Assembly (NCBI RefSeq): GCF_014648695.1
Contig: NZ_BMRP01000011.1
Span: 125,979-189,978, forward strand
Source: Streptomyces albospinus
GTDB taxonomy: Bacteria; Actinomycetota; Actinomycetes; Streptomycetales; Streptomycetaceae
Length of the DNA: 64,000 nt
Direction of reading: 5' to 3'
This document shows positions 7,685-16,945 of this stretch, in pieces. The notes under the pieces were generated by a model that saw nothing but the letters and a program-made list of their open reading frames with translations, had not been told where the DNA came from and made no database searches. The translations under genes were made by a program, and so were the position numbers. Position 1 is the stretch's first letter. Every line of letters starts with the position of its first letter.

Positions 7685-9367
7685 ATGGAGACCGAGTCGG
7701 AGCCCTATGTCCGTCTTGCGACCCTGCGGCAGCTGCACCAAGTGGTCGCCGAGCTGAACACCGCACGCAGCCTTGCGGACACCTTGCAGTCCGTTGCCGA
7801 CGGGGCGATCGTCGGGCTGGGCTTCGAGCTCGCCGCGGTCAACCTCGTGCGGCCGGACGGCGATCTCGTGGTCGCCGCGGTGGCCGGCAGTGCGGGCGCC
7901 GAGGCGCTGATGGCCGGACGGGTGGGCTCGCGCTCCTCATGGGACCGACGGCTGTCCATGGGGGAGCGCTGGGGCGATCTGTGCTTCATCCCGTACACCG
8001 AGGGCTGGGTGCTGGATGACGACGACGTGCCCCAGTGGCACACCGCCGGACCCGCGCCCCGCTTCCCCGACGAGTGGCACCCGATGGACCGGCTCTTCGC
8101 GCCGATGTACACGGCCGCCAACGGCAACGGCGAGCTGCTCGGCGTGCTCTCCGTGGACCGGCCGCGCAACGGCCGGCGGCCCGGCCCCTGGGGCCAGGAG
8201 GCGCTCCAGATGTACGCGTTCCAGTCGGCCATCGCGATCAGCAACGCCCGGCTGCGGGCCAACATGCAGCGCGCCCTGGTCCGGCTGGAGCGCGAGCAGC
8301 AGGCGCTGCGCGCCAGCGAGGAGAGCTTCCGGCAGGCCTTCGAGTACGCGCCGAGCGGGATGGCCGTCGCCGAAATGGGCGGTGACCAGCATGGACGGCT
8401 GCTGCGTACCAACGACGCGCTGTGCCGGCTGCTGGGCCGCCCGGCGTCCGCGATGCGCCGGCTGTCCTTCTCCGACCTCGTGCACCCCGAGGACATCGGC
8501 ACGCTGCTGCGCACCTCCGCCGAGGGTGGCCGCGCCGAGCTGCGGCTGGCCCGCCGGGACGGCACGTACGTGTGGGTGTCGCTGCGCAACTCGGTCGTCG
8601 CGGACACCGCCGACGGGCCCCGCTTCCTGCTCACCCACGTCGAGGACATCGAGGAGCGCAAGCGCCATGAGCTCCAGCTCGCGCACCGCGCCAGCCATGA
8701 CTCGCTGACCGGGCTGCCCAACAGCGCCGAACTGCGCGCCCGGCTCGGCGCGCGGCTGTGCTCCCGCCGGCCGGGCTCGCTCGCCGACGCCTATGCCTCC
8801 TCGGGGGCGGACGGTTCCGATCCGCGTGCTCCGCACGGCTTCGGGGCGGACGGCAAGGAGCCGTTCGACGGGCTCGACGGCTTCGAGGGCAAGACCGGCA
8901 CTCCGGTCCCGTTCGACCACCACGTCCATCTCGTCGCGCCTGACGACGGGCCCGAGGACGACGGTTCCAAGGGGCTCGCGGTCCTCTTCTGCGACCTGGA
9001 CGGCTTCAAGTCGATCAACGACCGCTTCGGTCACAACACCGGTGACGCGGTGCTGATCGAGGTCGCCCGGCGACTGACCAACGGCGTCCGGGACGGCGAT
9101 ACGGTCGCCCGGCTCGGCGGCGACGAGTTCGTGGTGCTGGCCGACGGGCTGGGCACGGCCGATGCCCAGGACCTCGCGGTCCGGCTCCGCAACGCGATCA
9201 TCCCGCCCATCCGGGTCGAGGGCCGGGCCGTGCGGGTCGGTGCGAGCTTCGGGATCGGCTGGGCGAGCTGCGGGATGACGGCCGAGGAAGTGCTGGAGTC
9301 GGCCGACCAGCGGATGTATGTGGAGAAGCGCTCCCGGTCGAAGGGGAACCGGCGGGCGGCGGGCTGA
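7685..9367 (+). CDS. cdgB: Diguanylate cyclase CdgB (GAF-PAS-GGDEF)
   Basis: The 560-residue protein makes cyclic-di-GMP from two GTP. It has an N-terminal GAF domain (about residues 10-185), a PAS domain with PAC tail (about 210-335, ending FLLTHVEDIEERKRHELQL), an acidic low-complexity linker (about 360-425) and a GGDEF domain (about 430-555). The catalytic GGDEF is intact at 478-482. An inhibitory I-site RDGD (469-472) stands exactly five residues before it, so feedback inhibition by product is expected. There is no EAL domain. ATG 7685 has GGGAGAG upstream. The domain order and neighbourhood match S. coelicolor CdgB, which controls development together with BldD. Confidence 0.9.
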   Translation: METESEPYVRLATLRQLHQVVAELNTARSLADTLQSVADGAIVGLGFELAAVNLVRPDGDLVVAAVAGSAGAEALMAGRVGSRSSWDRRLSMGERWGDLCFIPYTEGWVLDDDDVPQWHTAGPAPRFPDEWHPMDRLFAPMYTAANGNGELLGVLSVDRPRNGRRPGPWGQEALQMYAFQSAIAISNARLRANMQRALVRLEREQQALRASEESFRQAFEYAPSGMAVAEMGGDQHGRLLRTNDALCRLLGRPASAMRRLSFSDLVHPEDIGTLLRTSAEGGRAELRLARRDGTYVWVSLRNSVVADTADGPRFLLTHVEDIEERKRHELQLAHRASHDSLTGLPNSAELRARLGARLCSRRPGSLADAYASSGADGSDPRAPHGFGADGKEPFDGLDGFEGKTGTPVPFDHHVHLVAPDDGPEDDGSKGLAVLFCDLDGFKSINDRFGHNTGDAVLIEVARRLTNGVRDGDTVARLGGDEFVVLADGLGTADAQDLAVRLRNAIIPPIRVEGRAVRVGASFGIGWASCGMTAEEVLESADQRMYVEKRSRSKGNRRAAG

Positions 9368-9624
9368 GCGCGGCGCCGGGCCGGGAACCGCGGCCCCGGT
9401 GCCGCGCATCTCACACCCGCGGCATCGTGCCTGGCGTACCGCCCGTTCACCGTTCCTTAGTGATCTTGTGACTGGGCGGGATCGGCGTGGTACGGCCTTG
9501 ACGGGGTAGGCTGCGCCGATGCGGCGCGGCGCCGCCGGGGCCCGGAAAGACAGTTCGCGCGGATGCCCGCGAACGCGTACATCACGCGTGCGGACGCGTA
9601 CGGATCGCTTGGGAGTGACAGGGG

Positions 9625-10536
9625 ATGACGGCCGGTAACAACGGCGCGGACACGCCGGAGAACGACGACCCGTTCGGCTACCTCTACCGCTCGGAAGGCG
9701 GCGAGGGCGGCGCGGGCCCGTCGGGCGACGGCGGGCCGGCGCGGCAGCCGGGCGTTCCGCGGACCTCCTACAACCAGGTCCGCGCGGTCGGCCAGCGGCA
9801 GTACGGCGGCCAGCAGGCCCAGCAGCAGTCGTACGGCCAGCAGAACGCCCACTACGCCGCGCCCGAGACGCTCCCCGGAGGCGGCGAGCGCACCCGTCAG
9901 GCCCCCGCGTACGGCAACCAGGAGCCCCGGCGCGGCCGGAACGGCCTCCTGATAGGCGCGGTCGCGGTGGTCGCGGTGGTCTGCATAGGCATCGGCGTGG
10001 CGATGCTGACCAACAGCGGCGACAGCACGAACGACACCGCGAAGAAGCCCGGCCCGACGGCCGGCGACTCGGTCGAGCCCAGCGCCCAGCCGTCCACCAA
10101 GCCCTCCCCCGGCGCGCTCCCCAAGGACGACGCGGGCGCGCTGCGGCTCGGTGGCGGCGCGACGACCGCCAAGGACGTCAAGGGTGCGCGCACCGCCAGC
10201 GGGTCGTATGTCGCGGGGATGAACACCCCTGGCGCATCGGCGACTTGGACGCTCAACGCGGACACCGCCGGCCAGTACAAGTTCTGGGTCGGCTACGGCG
10301 TACCCGGCAAGGACGCCAATCTCACGATAACGGTCAACGGCCAGGCGCTGACCCGGCCGATAAGCCTGAACAACTTCGCACACGCCCCCGACGGCGCCTG
10401 GGACAAGGGCTGGACCAAGTCCTGGTCGCTGGTGCAGCTCAACAAGGGCACCAACACCATCAAGCTGTCGTGCGAGAACGGCAACCAGTGCAACGTGAAC
10501 CTCGACCAGGTCTGGCTGGCCCCGCCCAAGCCCTAG
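9625..10536 (+). CDS. Membrane-anchored protein with carbohydrate-binding-like C-terminal domain
   Basis: The 303-residue product has a disordered N-terminus rich in Gly and Gln (about 1-105, with a QQAQQQSYGQQ segment). One transmembrane helix follows (about 112-133), then a Pro/Ser/Thr-rich linker (to about 170) and a C-terminal beta-domain of about 130 residues. That domain has the jelly-roll pattern of CBM35/CBM6-type modules (GQYKFWVGYGVPGKDANLTI, LNKGTNTIKLSCENG, VNLDQVWLAP). The likely topology is N-in, C-out. Binding of cell-wall or environmental sugars is inferred, supported by the adjacent amino-sugar genes. The start ATG 9625 follows GGGAGTGACAGGGG. Its stop is five bases from that of the convergent kinase gene. 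Confidence 0.75.
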   Translation: MTAGNNGADTPENDDPFGYLYRSEGGEGGAGPSGDGGPARQPGVPRTSYNQVRAVGQRQYGGQQAQQQSYGQQNAHYAAPETLPGGGERTRQAPAYGNQEPRRGRNGLLIGAVAVVAVVCIGIGVAMLTNSGDSTNDTAKKPGPTAGDSVEPSAQPSTKPSPGALPKDDAGALRLGGGATTAKDVKGARTASGSYVAGMNTPGASATWTLNADTAGQYKFWVGYGVPGKDANLTITVNGQALTRPISLNNFAHAPDGAWDKGWTKSWSLVQLNKGTNTIKLSCENGNQCNVNLDQVWLAPPKP

Positions 10537-10541
10537 GGTCC

Positions 10542-11471
10542 TCACGCCGCCGTAGGACGGTCCGTCACCACCACGTGCGGCAGCAACTCTTCATAGGTCG
10601 CGGGGTCGAACTCGCCTGCGGCCGGGGCCCGTACGGTGGCGGCGGACAGGGCCACCGCGCGGGTGAGGCGGTCCGGCCAGGGGAGTTCCTCGACGAGGCC
10701 GGAGAGCAGGCCGGCCACGGCGGAATCCCCGGCTCCGGTCGGGTTGCCGGCGATCGGCCGGGGCGGTGCGGCCTGCCAGGCGCCGTCGGCGGTGACCGCG
10801 AGCATGCCGTCCGGGCCGAGTGAGGCGGCCACCGCGTGGGCGCCGCGGCGGCGGGCGTCGCGGGCGGCGCGCAGCGGTTCGGTGCTGCCGGTGAGGGCGG
10901 CCAGCTCGTCGGCGTTGGGCTTGGCGAGGTCGGGGCGGGCGGCCAGGCCGCGGCGCAGCGGTTCGCCGCTGGTGTCGAGGAGGACGGGGACGCCGGCGGC
11001 GTGTGCGGCGCGGGTGAGGCGGGCGTAGACGTCCACGGGGACACCGGGCGGCAGGCTGCCGCAGAGCGCCACCGCCCGTGCCTCGCCCAGCAGTTCGCGG
11101 TAGGTGCCGAGGAACGCGGCCCATTCTGCGGGGGAGACGGTCGGGCCCGGTTCGTTGAGCTGGGTGGTGTCGCCGGTGGCGGCGTCGACGACCGCGATGG
11201 TGCGGCGGGTGGTGCCGCCCACCGGGACCAGCGCGTCGGTGACGTCGGTCTCCTGGGTGAGCAGGGCGCGCAGGGCCTCGCCGGTGCCGCCGCCCGCGAA
11301 GCCGGTCGCGACCGTGCGGTGGCCGAGCGCGGCCAGCACGCGGGCGACGTTCAGGCCCTTGCCGCCGGGGCGTTCGGCGACCTCGGTGACGCGGTTGGTG
11401 GCGTGCGGGTGGAGCCGGGGGACGCGGTAGGTGATGTCCAGGGCGGCGTTCAGCGTGACCGTGAGGATCAT
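10542..11471 (-). CDS. PfkB-family sugar-phosphate kinase (1-phosphofructokinase-like)
   Basis: The 309-residue product begins MILTVTLNAALDITY, as in 1-phosphofructokinases and tagatose-6-phosphate kinases. It has both PfkB signatures: the N-terminal GGKGLNVARVL and the C-terminal ATP/anion-hole motif NPTGAGDSAVAGLL with the catalytic Asp. It would phosphorylate a sugar phosphate in the cytoplasm. The location next to nagA and nagK suggests a role in amino-sugar or hexose-phosphate use, but the substrate cannot be told from the sequence. The start ATG 11471 has GGAGGGGAG upstream. It lies 182 bases downstream of nagA in the same direction. Confidence 0.88.
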   Translation of the reverse strand: MILTVTLNAALDITYRVPRLHPHATNRVTEVAERPGGKGLNVARVLAALGHRTVATGFAGGGTGEALRALLTQETDVTDALVPVGGTTRRTIAVVDAATGDTTQLNEPGPTVSPAEWAAFLGTYRELLGEARAVALCGSLPPGVPVDVYARLTRAAHAAGVPVLLDTSGEPLRRGLAARPDLAKPNADELAALTGSTEPLRAARDARRRGAHAVAASLGPDGMLAVTADGAWQAAPPRPIAGNPTGAGDSAVAGLLSGLVEELPWPDRLTRAVALSAATVRAPAAGEFDPATYEELLPHVVVTDRPTAA

Positions 11472-11653
11472 GGTCTCCCCTCCGGGAGGCCGGCCGGACG
11501 GCCGTGGGTCTGGCACCGCGTGCGGCGGTGGCATACGGACAAGTGCGCGAGCGATCATGCCATCGCGGGTGCCCGTACGCCCAGACCCGGTACGGCCACG
11601 CGGTGTTGCCCGGCCACCGGGCAGGTGGCCGGGCGCACCCGGAGCCCGTCGGC

Positions 11654-12883
11654 TCAGACGCCCTGCGGGCGCACCAGCCACTCGCCGCGGCGCATGACGC
11701 CCACCGGTTCGTAGGCCGCGTCCAGCACCACCAGGTCGGCGTCCTTGCCGACCTGGAGGGAGCCGGTCCGGTCGTCGATGCCCAGCAGCCGGGCGGGCGT
11801 GGCGGAGAGCGACTGCACGGCCTGATCGATCGTCAGTCCGTCGACGGTGACGGCGCGTTGGAAGACGCGGTCCAGGGTGAGCGTGGAGCCCGCGATGGAG
11901 CCGGCCGTCGGGCCCTCGCTGATCCGCGCGACCCCGTCCTTGACCTCGACCCGCATCGGGCCGAGCGGATACAACCCGTCGGTCATCCCGGCCGCTCCCA
12001 TCGCGTCGGTGATGAACGCGACCCGTTCGGAGCCCGCCTCGCGGAACGCCATCTGGAGGACCGCGGGGTGCAGATGGGTGCCGTCGTCGATCAGCTCGAC
12101 GGTGATCCGCTCGTCCTCCAGGAGGGCGGCGACCGGGCCGGGCGCCCGGTGGCCCAGTGCGGGCATCGCGTTGAAGAGGTGGGTGGCGACGGTGGCCCCG
12201 GCGTCGATGGCCCGGCGGGTGGCGTCGTACGTGGAGTCGGTGTGGCCGATGGCGGCGATCACCCCGGCGTCGGCGAGGAGCCGTACCGAGTCCAGCCCGC
12301 CGTCCAGTTCGGGGGCGACGGTCATCATCTTCGCGGCCCCGTGCGCGGCGTCGACGAGCTTGCGGACGTCGGCCGGGTCCGGGTCGCGCAGCAGCTCGGG
12401 CTGGTGTGCGCCGCAGCGGTGCGGGGAGATGAACGGGCCCTCGAAGTGGATGCCCGCCAGGTCGCCCTGCTGGACCAGCTCGGCCAGCACCGCGGCCTGC
12501 CGGGCGAGGTCGCCCAGTTCGCCGGTGACGGTGGAGGCGAGCATCGAGGTGGTGCCGTGCCGGCGGTGGGTGCCGATGGCCTTCAGGCACTCCTCGGGGT
12601 CGGCGGACGAGAAGGAACCGCCGCCTCCGCCGTGGACGTGCAGGTCGACGAAGCCGGGGACGATCAGGTGCCCGGGCAGCTCGACGACGGTCTCCGCCGC
12701 GGCACTTGCGTCGCCGGCCTCCGGCACCCGGTCCAGGTCGCGGCTGTGGATCCCGGCGATGCGGGTGCCCTCGACGGTGATCCGGCCGCTGTCGACGACG
12801 CCGTGAGGACGGGCGATGCGGGCGCCGGCCAGGACGGTGCGCCGGGGGGCCGAGGTCCGTCCCGCGGACTGTTGCTGTGCCAT
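11654..12883 (-). CDS. nagA: N-acetylglucosamine-6-phosphate deacetylase
   Basis: The enzyme hydrolyses GlcNAc-6-phosphate to glucosamine-6-phosphate and acetate. The 409-residue amidohydrolase shows the metal site HVHGGGGG, the metal-binding Glu in HFEGPF, the AIGHTDSTYD and HLFNAMPALGHRAPG segments with metal and substrate histidines, and the catalytic Asp in FITDAMGAAG. Its ATG (12883) overlaps the stop of nagK by one base (TGATG), so the two are translationally coupled. The pair forms the nagKA operon, expected to be repressed by DasR through the dre site upstream of nagK. Confidence 0.95.
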   Translation of the reverse strand: MAQQQSAGRTSAPRRTVLAGARIARPHGVVDSGRITVEGTRIAGIHSRDLDRVPEAGDASAAAETVVELPGHLIVPGFVDLHVHGGGGGSFSSADPEECLKAIGTHRRHGTTSMLASTVTGELGDLARQAAVLAELVQQGDLAGIHFEGPFISPHRCGAHQPELLRDPDPADVRKLVDAAHGAAKMMTVAPELDGGLDSVRLLADAGVIAAIGHTDSTYDATRRAIDAGATVATHLFNAMPALGHRAPGPVAALLEDERITVELIDDGTHLHPAVLQMAFREAGSERVAFITDAMGAAGMTDGLYPLGPMRVEVKDGVARISEGPTAGSIAGSTLTLDRVFQRAVTVDGLTIDQAVQSLSATPARLLGIDDRTGSLQVGKDADLVVLDAAYEPVGVMRRGEWLVRPQGV

Positions 12884-13815
12884 CAGGCGGTTACCTCCGT
12901 GGAGAGAAGATCCCAGGCGAGCAGTCCTGCGCCCAGGCAGCCGGCGGCGTCCCCGAGAGCCGCCGGAACGATCGAGGGGAGCCGCTGGAACGTAACGCGC
13001 CGCCGGACCGCTTCCCGCAGAGGCGCGAACAGCGTGTCGCCCGCCTCGGCGAGCCCGCCGCCGATGATCAGCGTCTGCGGGTCGAGCAGGGTGAGCCCGA
13101 TGACCAGGCCGTCGGCGAGGGCGTCCACCGCGTTCTGCCAGACCTCCCGGGCGCGCGGGTCGCCGGACTCCACGGCCTTGGCGCAGTCGGCGGCGCCGGC
13201 CGCCGGATCGCCGCAGACCGCCGCCCAGTCGCGGCCCGCCGCCGCGGCCGAGGCCACCGTCTCCAGGCAGCCGCGCTGCCCGCAGCCGCACGCGCGCCCG
13301 CCGGGCCGGACGACGATGTGGCCGATCTCGCCGGCGCTCCCGTGGGCGCCGGCCTCGATCCGGCCGCCGATCCCGATGGCGCCGGCGATGCCGGTGCCCA
13401 GGGGGACGAAGAGGAACCGGTCGGCGTCCCGGCCGGCTCCCATCCGGCCCTCGGCCAGGCCCCCGGTGCGGACGTCGTGGCCGAGGGCGACCGGCACTCC
13501 GCCGAGTCGCCGGGACAGCAGCGCGCGCATCGGTACGTCCCGCCAGCCGAGGTTGGCGGCGTAGACGGCGATGCCGGCGGCCTCGTCGACGATGCCGGGG
13601 ACGGCGACGCCGGCGGCCAGGGCGGTGCTGCCGAAGCGCGCCCGGCCGATGTCGCGCAGCTCGGCGGCGAATCCGAGGATCGTCTCGACGACGTCGGCGG
13701 GGCCGCGTTCGCGCCCGGTGGGGCGTCGCGCCTCGTAGAGCAGGGTGCCGTCCGCCCCGGCGAGGGCGGCCTTCATTCCGGTGCCGCCCACATCAAGGGC
13801 GATGACGTGTCTCAC
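12883..13815 (-). CDS. nagK: ROK-family N-acetylglucosamine kinase
   Basis: The 310-residue protein has the ROK kinase layout. ATP-binding DVGGTGMKAAL is at residues 8-18. Catalytic and sugar-binding motifs are the LGHDVR and PLGTGIAGAIGIGG segments. HGSAGEIGHIVV is followed by the zinc site CGCGQRGCLE. There is no N-terminal HTH, so it is a kinase and not a ROK repressor. Coupling to nagA and the dre site upstream argue for N-acetylglucosamine as substrate rather than glucose. The S. coelicolor homologue (SCO4285) is described as NagK. The start is GTG or ATG at 13815. Confidence 0.9.
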   Translation of the reverse strand: MRHVIALDVGGTGMKAALAGADGTLLYEARRPTGRERGPADVVETILGFAAELRDIGRARFGSTALAAGVAVPGIVDEAAGIAVYAANLGWRDVPMRALLSRRLGGVPVALGHDVRTGGLAEGRMGAGRDADRFLFVPLGTGIAGAIGIGGRIEAGAHGSAGEIGHIVVRPGGRACGCGQRGCLETVASAAAAGRDWAAVCGDPAAGAADCAKAVESGDPRAREVWQNAVDALADGLVIGLTLLDPQTLIIGGGLAEAGDTLFAPLREAVRRRVTFQRLPSIVPAALGDAAGCLGAGLLAWDLLSTEVTA

Positions 13816-13842
13816 GGGAACAGTTTCGCGCGATCCGCCATG

Positions 13843-13858
13843 AAAGGTCTAGTCCACT
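13843..13858. promoter_or_regulatory. DasR-responsive element (dre) for nagKA
   Basis: AAAGGTCTAGTCCACT matches the DasR operator consensus A(G/C)TGGTCTAGACCACT in its centre. It lies 27 bases upstream of the nagK start. DasR is the GlcN-6-phosphate-responsive repressor of aminosugar uptake and use in Streptomyces. Confidence 0.85.
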
Positions 13859-13984
13859 CGCCGCCCCGGTCGCGCCGGCGCCCGAATTCGCATCTGTGGT
13901 ACGCGCGGGTAGCATTTTGTCTTCGCCATCCCACACGGTGCCTGACCTGCGCAAGAGGCAGGGCGATAAGGAAACGGAATGGGG

Positions 13985-14000
13985 AGTGGTGTAGACCTTG
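13985..14000. promoter_or_regulatory. Second dre-like site, on the side of the sugar-binding gene
   Basis: AGTGGTGTAGACCTTG agrees with the 16-bp dre consensus at 12 positions, including the TAGACC half. It lies about 114 bases upstream of the sugar-binding lipoprotein start. It suggests that this divergent gene is also under DasR. Confidence 0.65.
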
Positions 14001-14113
14001 TGAGGGGCAGTGGGGAGACTCGCTGTTCAGCGTCGGTCGAGGGCGACCCCCGAGACGGCGATGGGAAAACCCGGCAGACACGGAATTTCGGGACAAAGGG
14101 GCGGTAAACAGCG

Positions 14114-15382
14114 GTGCAGCGGCGGTACTTGAGCCTGGCGGCGGTGGGGCTGGCCGCCACCATGACACTGACTCTTACCGGTTGCGGAAGCGGTTCGGGC
14201 GGCAACGATGTCACCCTCAAGCTGATCGCGGCGGACTACGGCGACAGCAAGGCCAACAGCTCCCAGCACTACTGGGACGATCTCGTCCGCGCCTTCGAGG
14301 AGCAGAACCCCGGCATCAAGGTCGACGTCAGCGTCTACAGCTGGACCGACGTCGACAAGAAGGTCGAGGACCTGGTCGACGCCGGCAAGGCCCCCGACAT
14401 GGCTCAGATCGGCGCCTACGCCGACTACGCCGCGCACGGCAAGCTCTACACCGCCGACGATCTGCTCTCCATCCCCGTCCAGGCCGACTTCACGCCCTCC
14501 CTGGCGGAGCCCGGCGAGTACCAGCGGCTCCAGTACGGCATGCCCTTCGGGGCCAGCACCCGGCGGCTCTTCTACAACAAGAAGCTCTTCGCGCAGGCCG
14601 GCATCACCAACCCGCCGCAGAACTGGGACGACATCGTCAGCGACGCCCAGGCGCTGAAGGCGCACGGCGTGAAAATACCCTTCGCGCTGCCCCTCGGCCC
14701 CGAGGAGACGCAGGCCGAGACGCTGGAGTGGATGCTCGCCGGAGGCGGCGGCTACACCGACAACATCGGCAAATACACCATCAATTCGAAGGAGAACGTC
14801 AAGACCTTCGAGTGGCTCCAGAAGGAACTCGTCGGCAAGGGCCTGACCGGCGCCGACCCCGCCAAGCTCAACCGCGGGGACGCCTTCGCGGGCTTCGCGG
14901 ACGGTGATGTCGGCATGCTCAACGGCCACCCCACCCTCATGAAGCAGGCCGAGGCCAAGGGCATCGACTACGGCACCGTCGAACTCCCCGGCGCCAACGG
15001 CAAGGCCAAGGCCACCATGGGCGTCACCGACTGGATGATGGCGTTCAAGCAGAACGGCCACCGCGCGCAGATCGGGAAGTTCCTCGACTTCGTCTACAGC
15101 GAGAAGAACGTCCTGAAGTTCTCCGCGGACTACAACTTGCTGCCGGTCACCACCTCCGCCTCCCAGGCGATGCTCGCCGACGACCGCTTCAGCAAGCTCC
15201 ACGGCTTCCTCAACCAGCTCCCCACCGCCCAGTTCTACCCCGCCAACAAGACCTCCTGGCCGCTGGTCTCCAAGACCGTCAAGTCCCGGATGGGCGCCAC
15301 CGTCGGTCCGCAGGGCAACCCGTCGGCGGTACTCACCGACATCCAGAACACCGCCGACACCGCCGACAACGCCACCGAGTGA
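14114..15382 (+). CDS. Sugar ABC transporter substrate-binding lipoprotein
   Basis: The 422-residue product has a type II signal peptide with lipobox LTGC (acylated Cys 24). The mature part is a family 1 extracellular solute-binding domain (VSVYSWTDVDKKVEDLVDAGKAPDM, RRLFYNKKLFAQAGI, WEWML-like hinge sequences). It should bind a sugar outside the cell for an ABC importer. No permease or ATPase gene is adjacent, so it must use components encoded elsewhere, possibly with the shared ATPase MsiK. Divergence from nagKA and a dre-like site suggest an amino-sugar ligand. The GTG 14114 start is supported by the signal peptide; a GGGGCGG lies ten bases upstream. Confidence 0.88.
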   Translation: MQRRYLSLAAVGLAATMTLTLTGCGSGSGGNDVTLKLIAADYGDSKANSSQHYWDDLVRAFEEQNPGIKVDVSVYSWTDVDKKVEDLVDAGKAPDMAQIGAYADYAAHGKLYTADDLLSIPVQADFTPSLAEPGEYQRLQYGMPFGASTRRLFYNKKLFAQAGITNPPQNWDDIVSDAQALKAHGVKIPFALPLGPEETQAETLEWMLAGGGGYTDNIGKYTINSKENVKTFEWLQKELVGKGLTGADPAKLNRGDAFAGFADGDVGMLNGHPTLMKQAEAKGIDYGTVELPGANGKAKATMGVTDWMMAFKQNGHRAQIGKFLDFVYSEKNVLKFSADYNLLPVTTSASQAMLADDRFSKLHGFLNQLPTAQFYPANKTSWPLVSKTVKSRMGATVGPQGNPSAVLTDIQNTADTADNATE

Positions 15383-15530
15383 GGCCGGCGGCTCCGAGGC
15401 CGTGGGCCGGGGCGATGAGGCCGTGGGCCGGGCAAGGGGGCCGCGGCCCGGGCGTCGGTGCCGCGGTCCGGGCGCCGCGGCCCCCGACCGGGCGCCGGAG
15501 GGCGCCCGGTGGTGGGCTTATCGTGGAAAT

Positions 15531-15818
15531 GTGATGGCGGAGGGCATGGACGGTACGGACGACGCGGGCGGCGCGGGCGGCGCGGGCCCGGAGCGCGGGC
15601 TCTCCTCCCGCGACGAGGCGGTGCTCGCCGTGGAACGCCGCTCCTGGTCCGGCCCCGGCGCCAAGGAACGCGCCATCCGCGAACAGCTCGGCATCTCCCC
15701 GACCCGCTACTACCAGCTCCTCAACGCGCTGCTCGACGACCCCCGGGCGCTGGCGCACGACCCGGGGACCGTCAACCGCCTGCGCCGCGTACGGGACGCC
15801 CGCCGCGCCCGCCGCTAG
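15531..15818 (+). CDS. DUF3263 small helix-turn-helix-like protein
   Basis: The product is about 95 residues. It has an acidic Gly/Ala-rich start, then the conserved DUF3263 core (LSSRDEAVLAVERRSWSGPG, then KERAIREQLGISPTRYYQLLNALLD). This core looks like a small HTH DNA-binding unit and is common in actinobacteria; its function is unknown. GTG 15531 and ATG 15534 are both in frame. A -10-like TATCGT (15519-15524) ends six bases before GTG 15531 and no Shine-Dalgarno precedes it, so a leaderless transcript is plausible. It precedes otsB by about 110 bases. Confidence 0.82.
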   Translation: MMAEGMDGTDDAGGAGGAGPERGLSSRDEAVLAVERRSWSGPGAKERAIREQLGISPTRYYQLLNALLDDPRALAHDPGTVNRLRRVRDARRARR

Positions 15819-15926
15819 GGTCCGACCCACCGCACAGACCCCGACCCCCGCCCGGCGCTCCGGCCCGCCGCCGTGATGCGCCCGTACACCCGGCGTGCGC
15901 CCGTGCCCCGCCGGTAGGGTCGCTCC

Positions 15927-16838
15927 ATGGGCAGCACTCCGAACGCCGCGCCGCAACCCGAACCGACGCCGGAGCCGGCGTCCCCCGCCGTCCCGGCACC
16001 GCACACGCCCGCCGGCCGCGAGGGCCTCGCCGCGCTGCTGGCGCACCCCGAACGCGCCGTCGTCGCCCTCGACTTCGACGGCACGCTCGCCGACATCGTC
16101 CCCGACCCGGCGAAGGCCCGCGCGCACCCCGGCGCCACCGCCGCCCTCGCCCGGCTCGCCCCGCAGCTGTGCGCGGTCGCCGTGATCACCGGCCGCCCGG
16201 CCGCCGTGGCGGTCCGCCTCGGCGGCTTCGACGGCATGCCGGGCCTGGACCACCTCACCGTCCTCGGCCACTACGGCGCCGAGCGCTGGGACGCCGCGAC
16301 CGGCGCGCTGCACGCCCCCGCCCCGCACCCCGGCATCGCCGCCATACAGGCCGAACTCCCCGGCGTACTGGACCGCTCCGGCGTCTGGCGCGGCACCTGG
16401 GTCGAGACCGCCGTCGAACGCAAGGGCGGCCGGGCCGTCGCCGTCCACACCCGCCGCGCCACCGACCCGCAGCACGCCTTCGAGACGCTGCGCGGACCGC
16501 TCACCGAACTCGCCGAACGCCACGGCCTGATCGTCGAACCGGGCCGGCTGGTGCTGGAACTGCGCCCGCCCGGCATGGACAAGGGCGTGGCGCTCGCCGA
16601 CTGGGTACGGGAGACCGGCGCCACCGCCGTCCTGTACGCGGGCGACGACCTCGGCGACCTCGCCGCCTTCGCCGCCATCGAGAAGCTGCGCTCCGACGGG
16701 GTGGGCGGCGTCCTGGTGTGCAGCGGCAGCAACGAGGTCACCGAACTCGCCGAGCGCGCCGACCTGGTCGTCGACGGCCCCCGGGGCGTGGTGGCGCTGC
16801 TGAGCTCCCTCGCGGACCGCATCGGAAGCCGGCGCTGA
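15927..16838 (+). CDS. otsB: Trehalose-6-phosphate phosphatase
   Basis: The enzyme dephosphorylates trehalose-6-phosphate to trehalose. It is a HAD phosphatase: the nucleophile motif DFDGTL is at residues 49-54, motif II is VITGRP, and motif III/IV is MDKGVAL with GDDLGDLAAF. The length (303 aa) is usual, after a Pro-rich 30-residue start. It faces otsA, which lies 2 kb away on the other strand, with a lipoprotein and ctaG between; the split otsB/otsA arrangement is typical of streptomycetes. The product serves as compatible solute and spore reserve. Confidence 0.94.
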   Translation: MGSTPNAAPQPEPTPEPASPAVPAPHTPAGREGLAALLAHPERAVVALDFDGTLADIVPDPAKARAHPGATAALARLAPQLCAVAVITGRPAAVAVRLGGFDGMPGLDHLTVLGHYGAERWDAATGALHAPAPHPGIAAIQAELPGVLDRSGVWRGTWVETAVERKGGRAVAVHTRRATDPQHAFETLRGPLTELAERHGLIVEPGRLVLELRPPGMDKGVALADWVRETGATAVLYAGDDLGDLAAFAAIEKLRSDGVGGVLVCSGSNEVTELAERADLVVDGPRGVVALLSSLADRIGSRR

Positions 16839-16875
16839 GCCCGCCCGGGCCGCTCCCGGCGGGCCCCGCCACTCC

Positions 16876-16945
16876 CTCAGCCCCAGGGCTGTTCCCTCAG
16901 CAGCCCCAGGGCTGTTCCCTCAGGCCCGGGGCTATTCCTTCAGGC
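16876..16945. repeat. Tandem 21-23 bp repeats between convergent genes
   Basis: The unit AGCCCCAGGGCTGTTCCCTC appears at about 16879 and 16902 (period 23), with a diverged third copy at about 16922. Each unit contains the short hairpin GCCCCAGGGC. The last copy runs into the 3' end of the lipoprotein gene. The array may serve as a terminator region for both converging genes. Confidence 0.7.
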
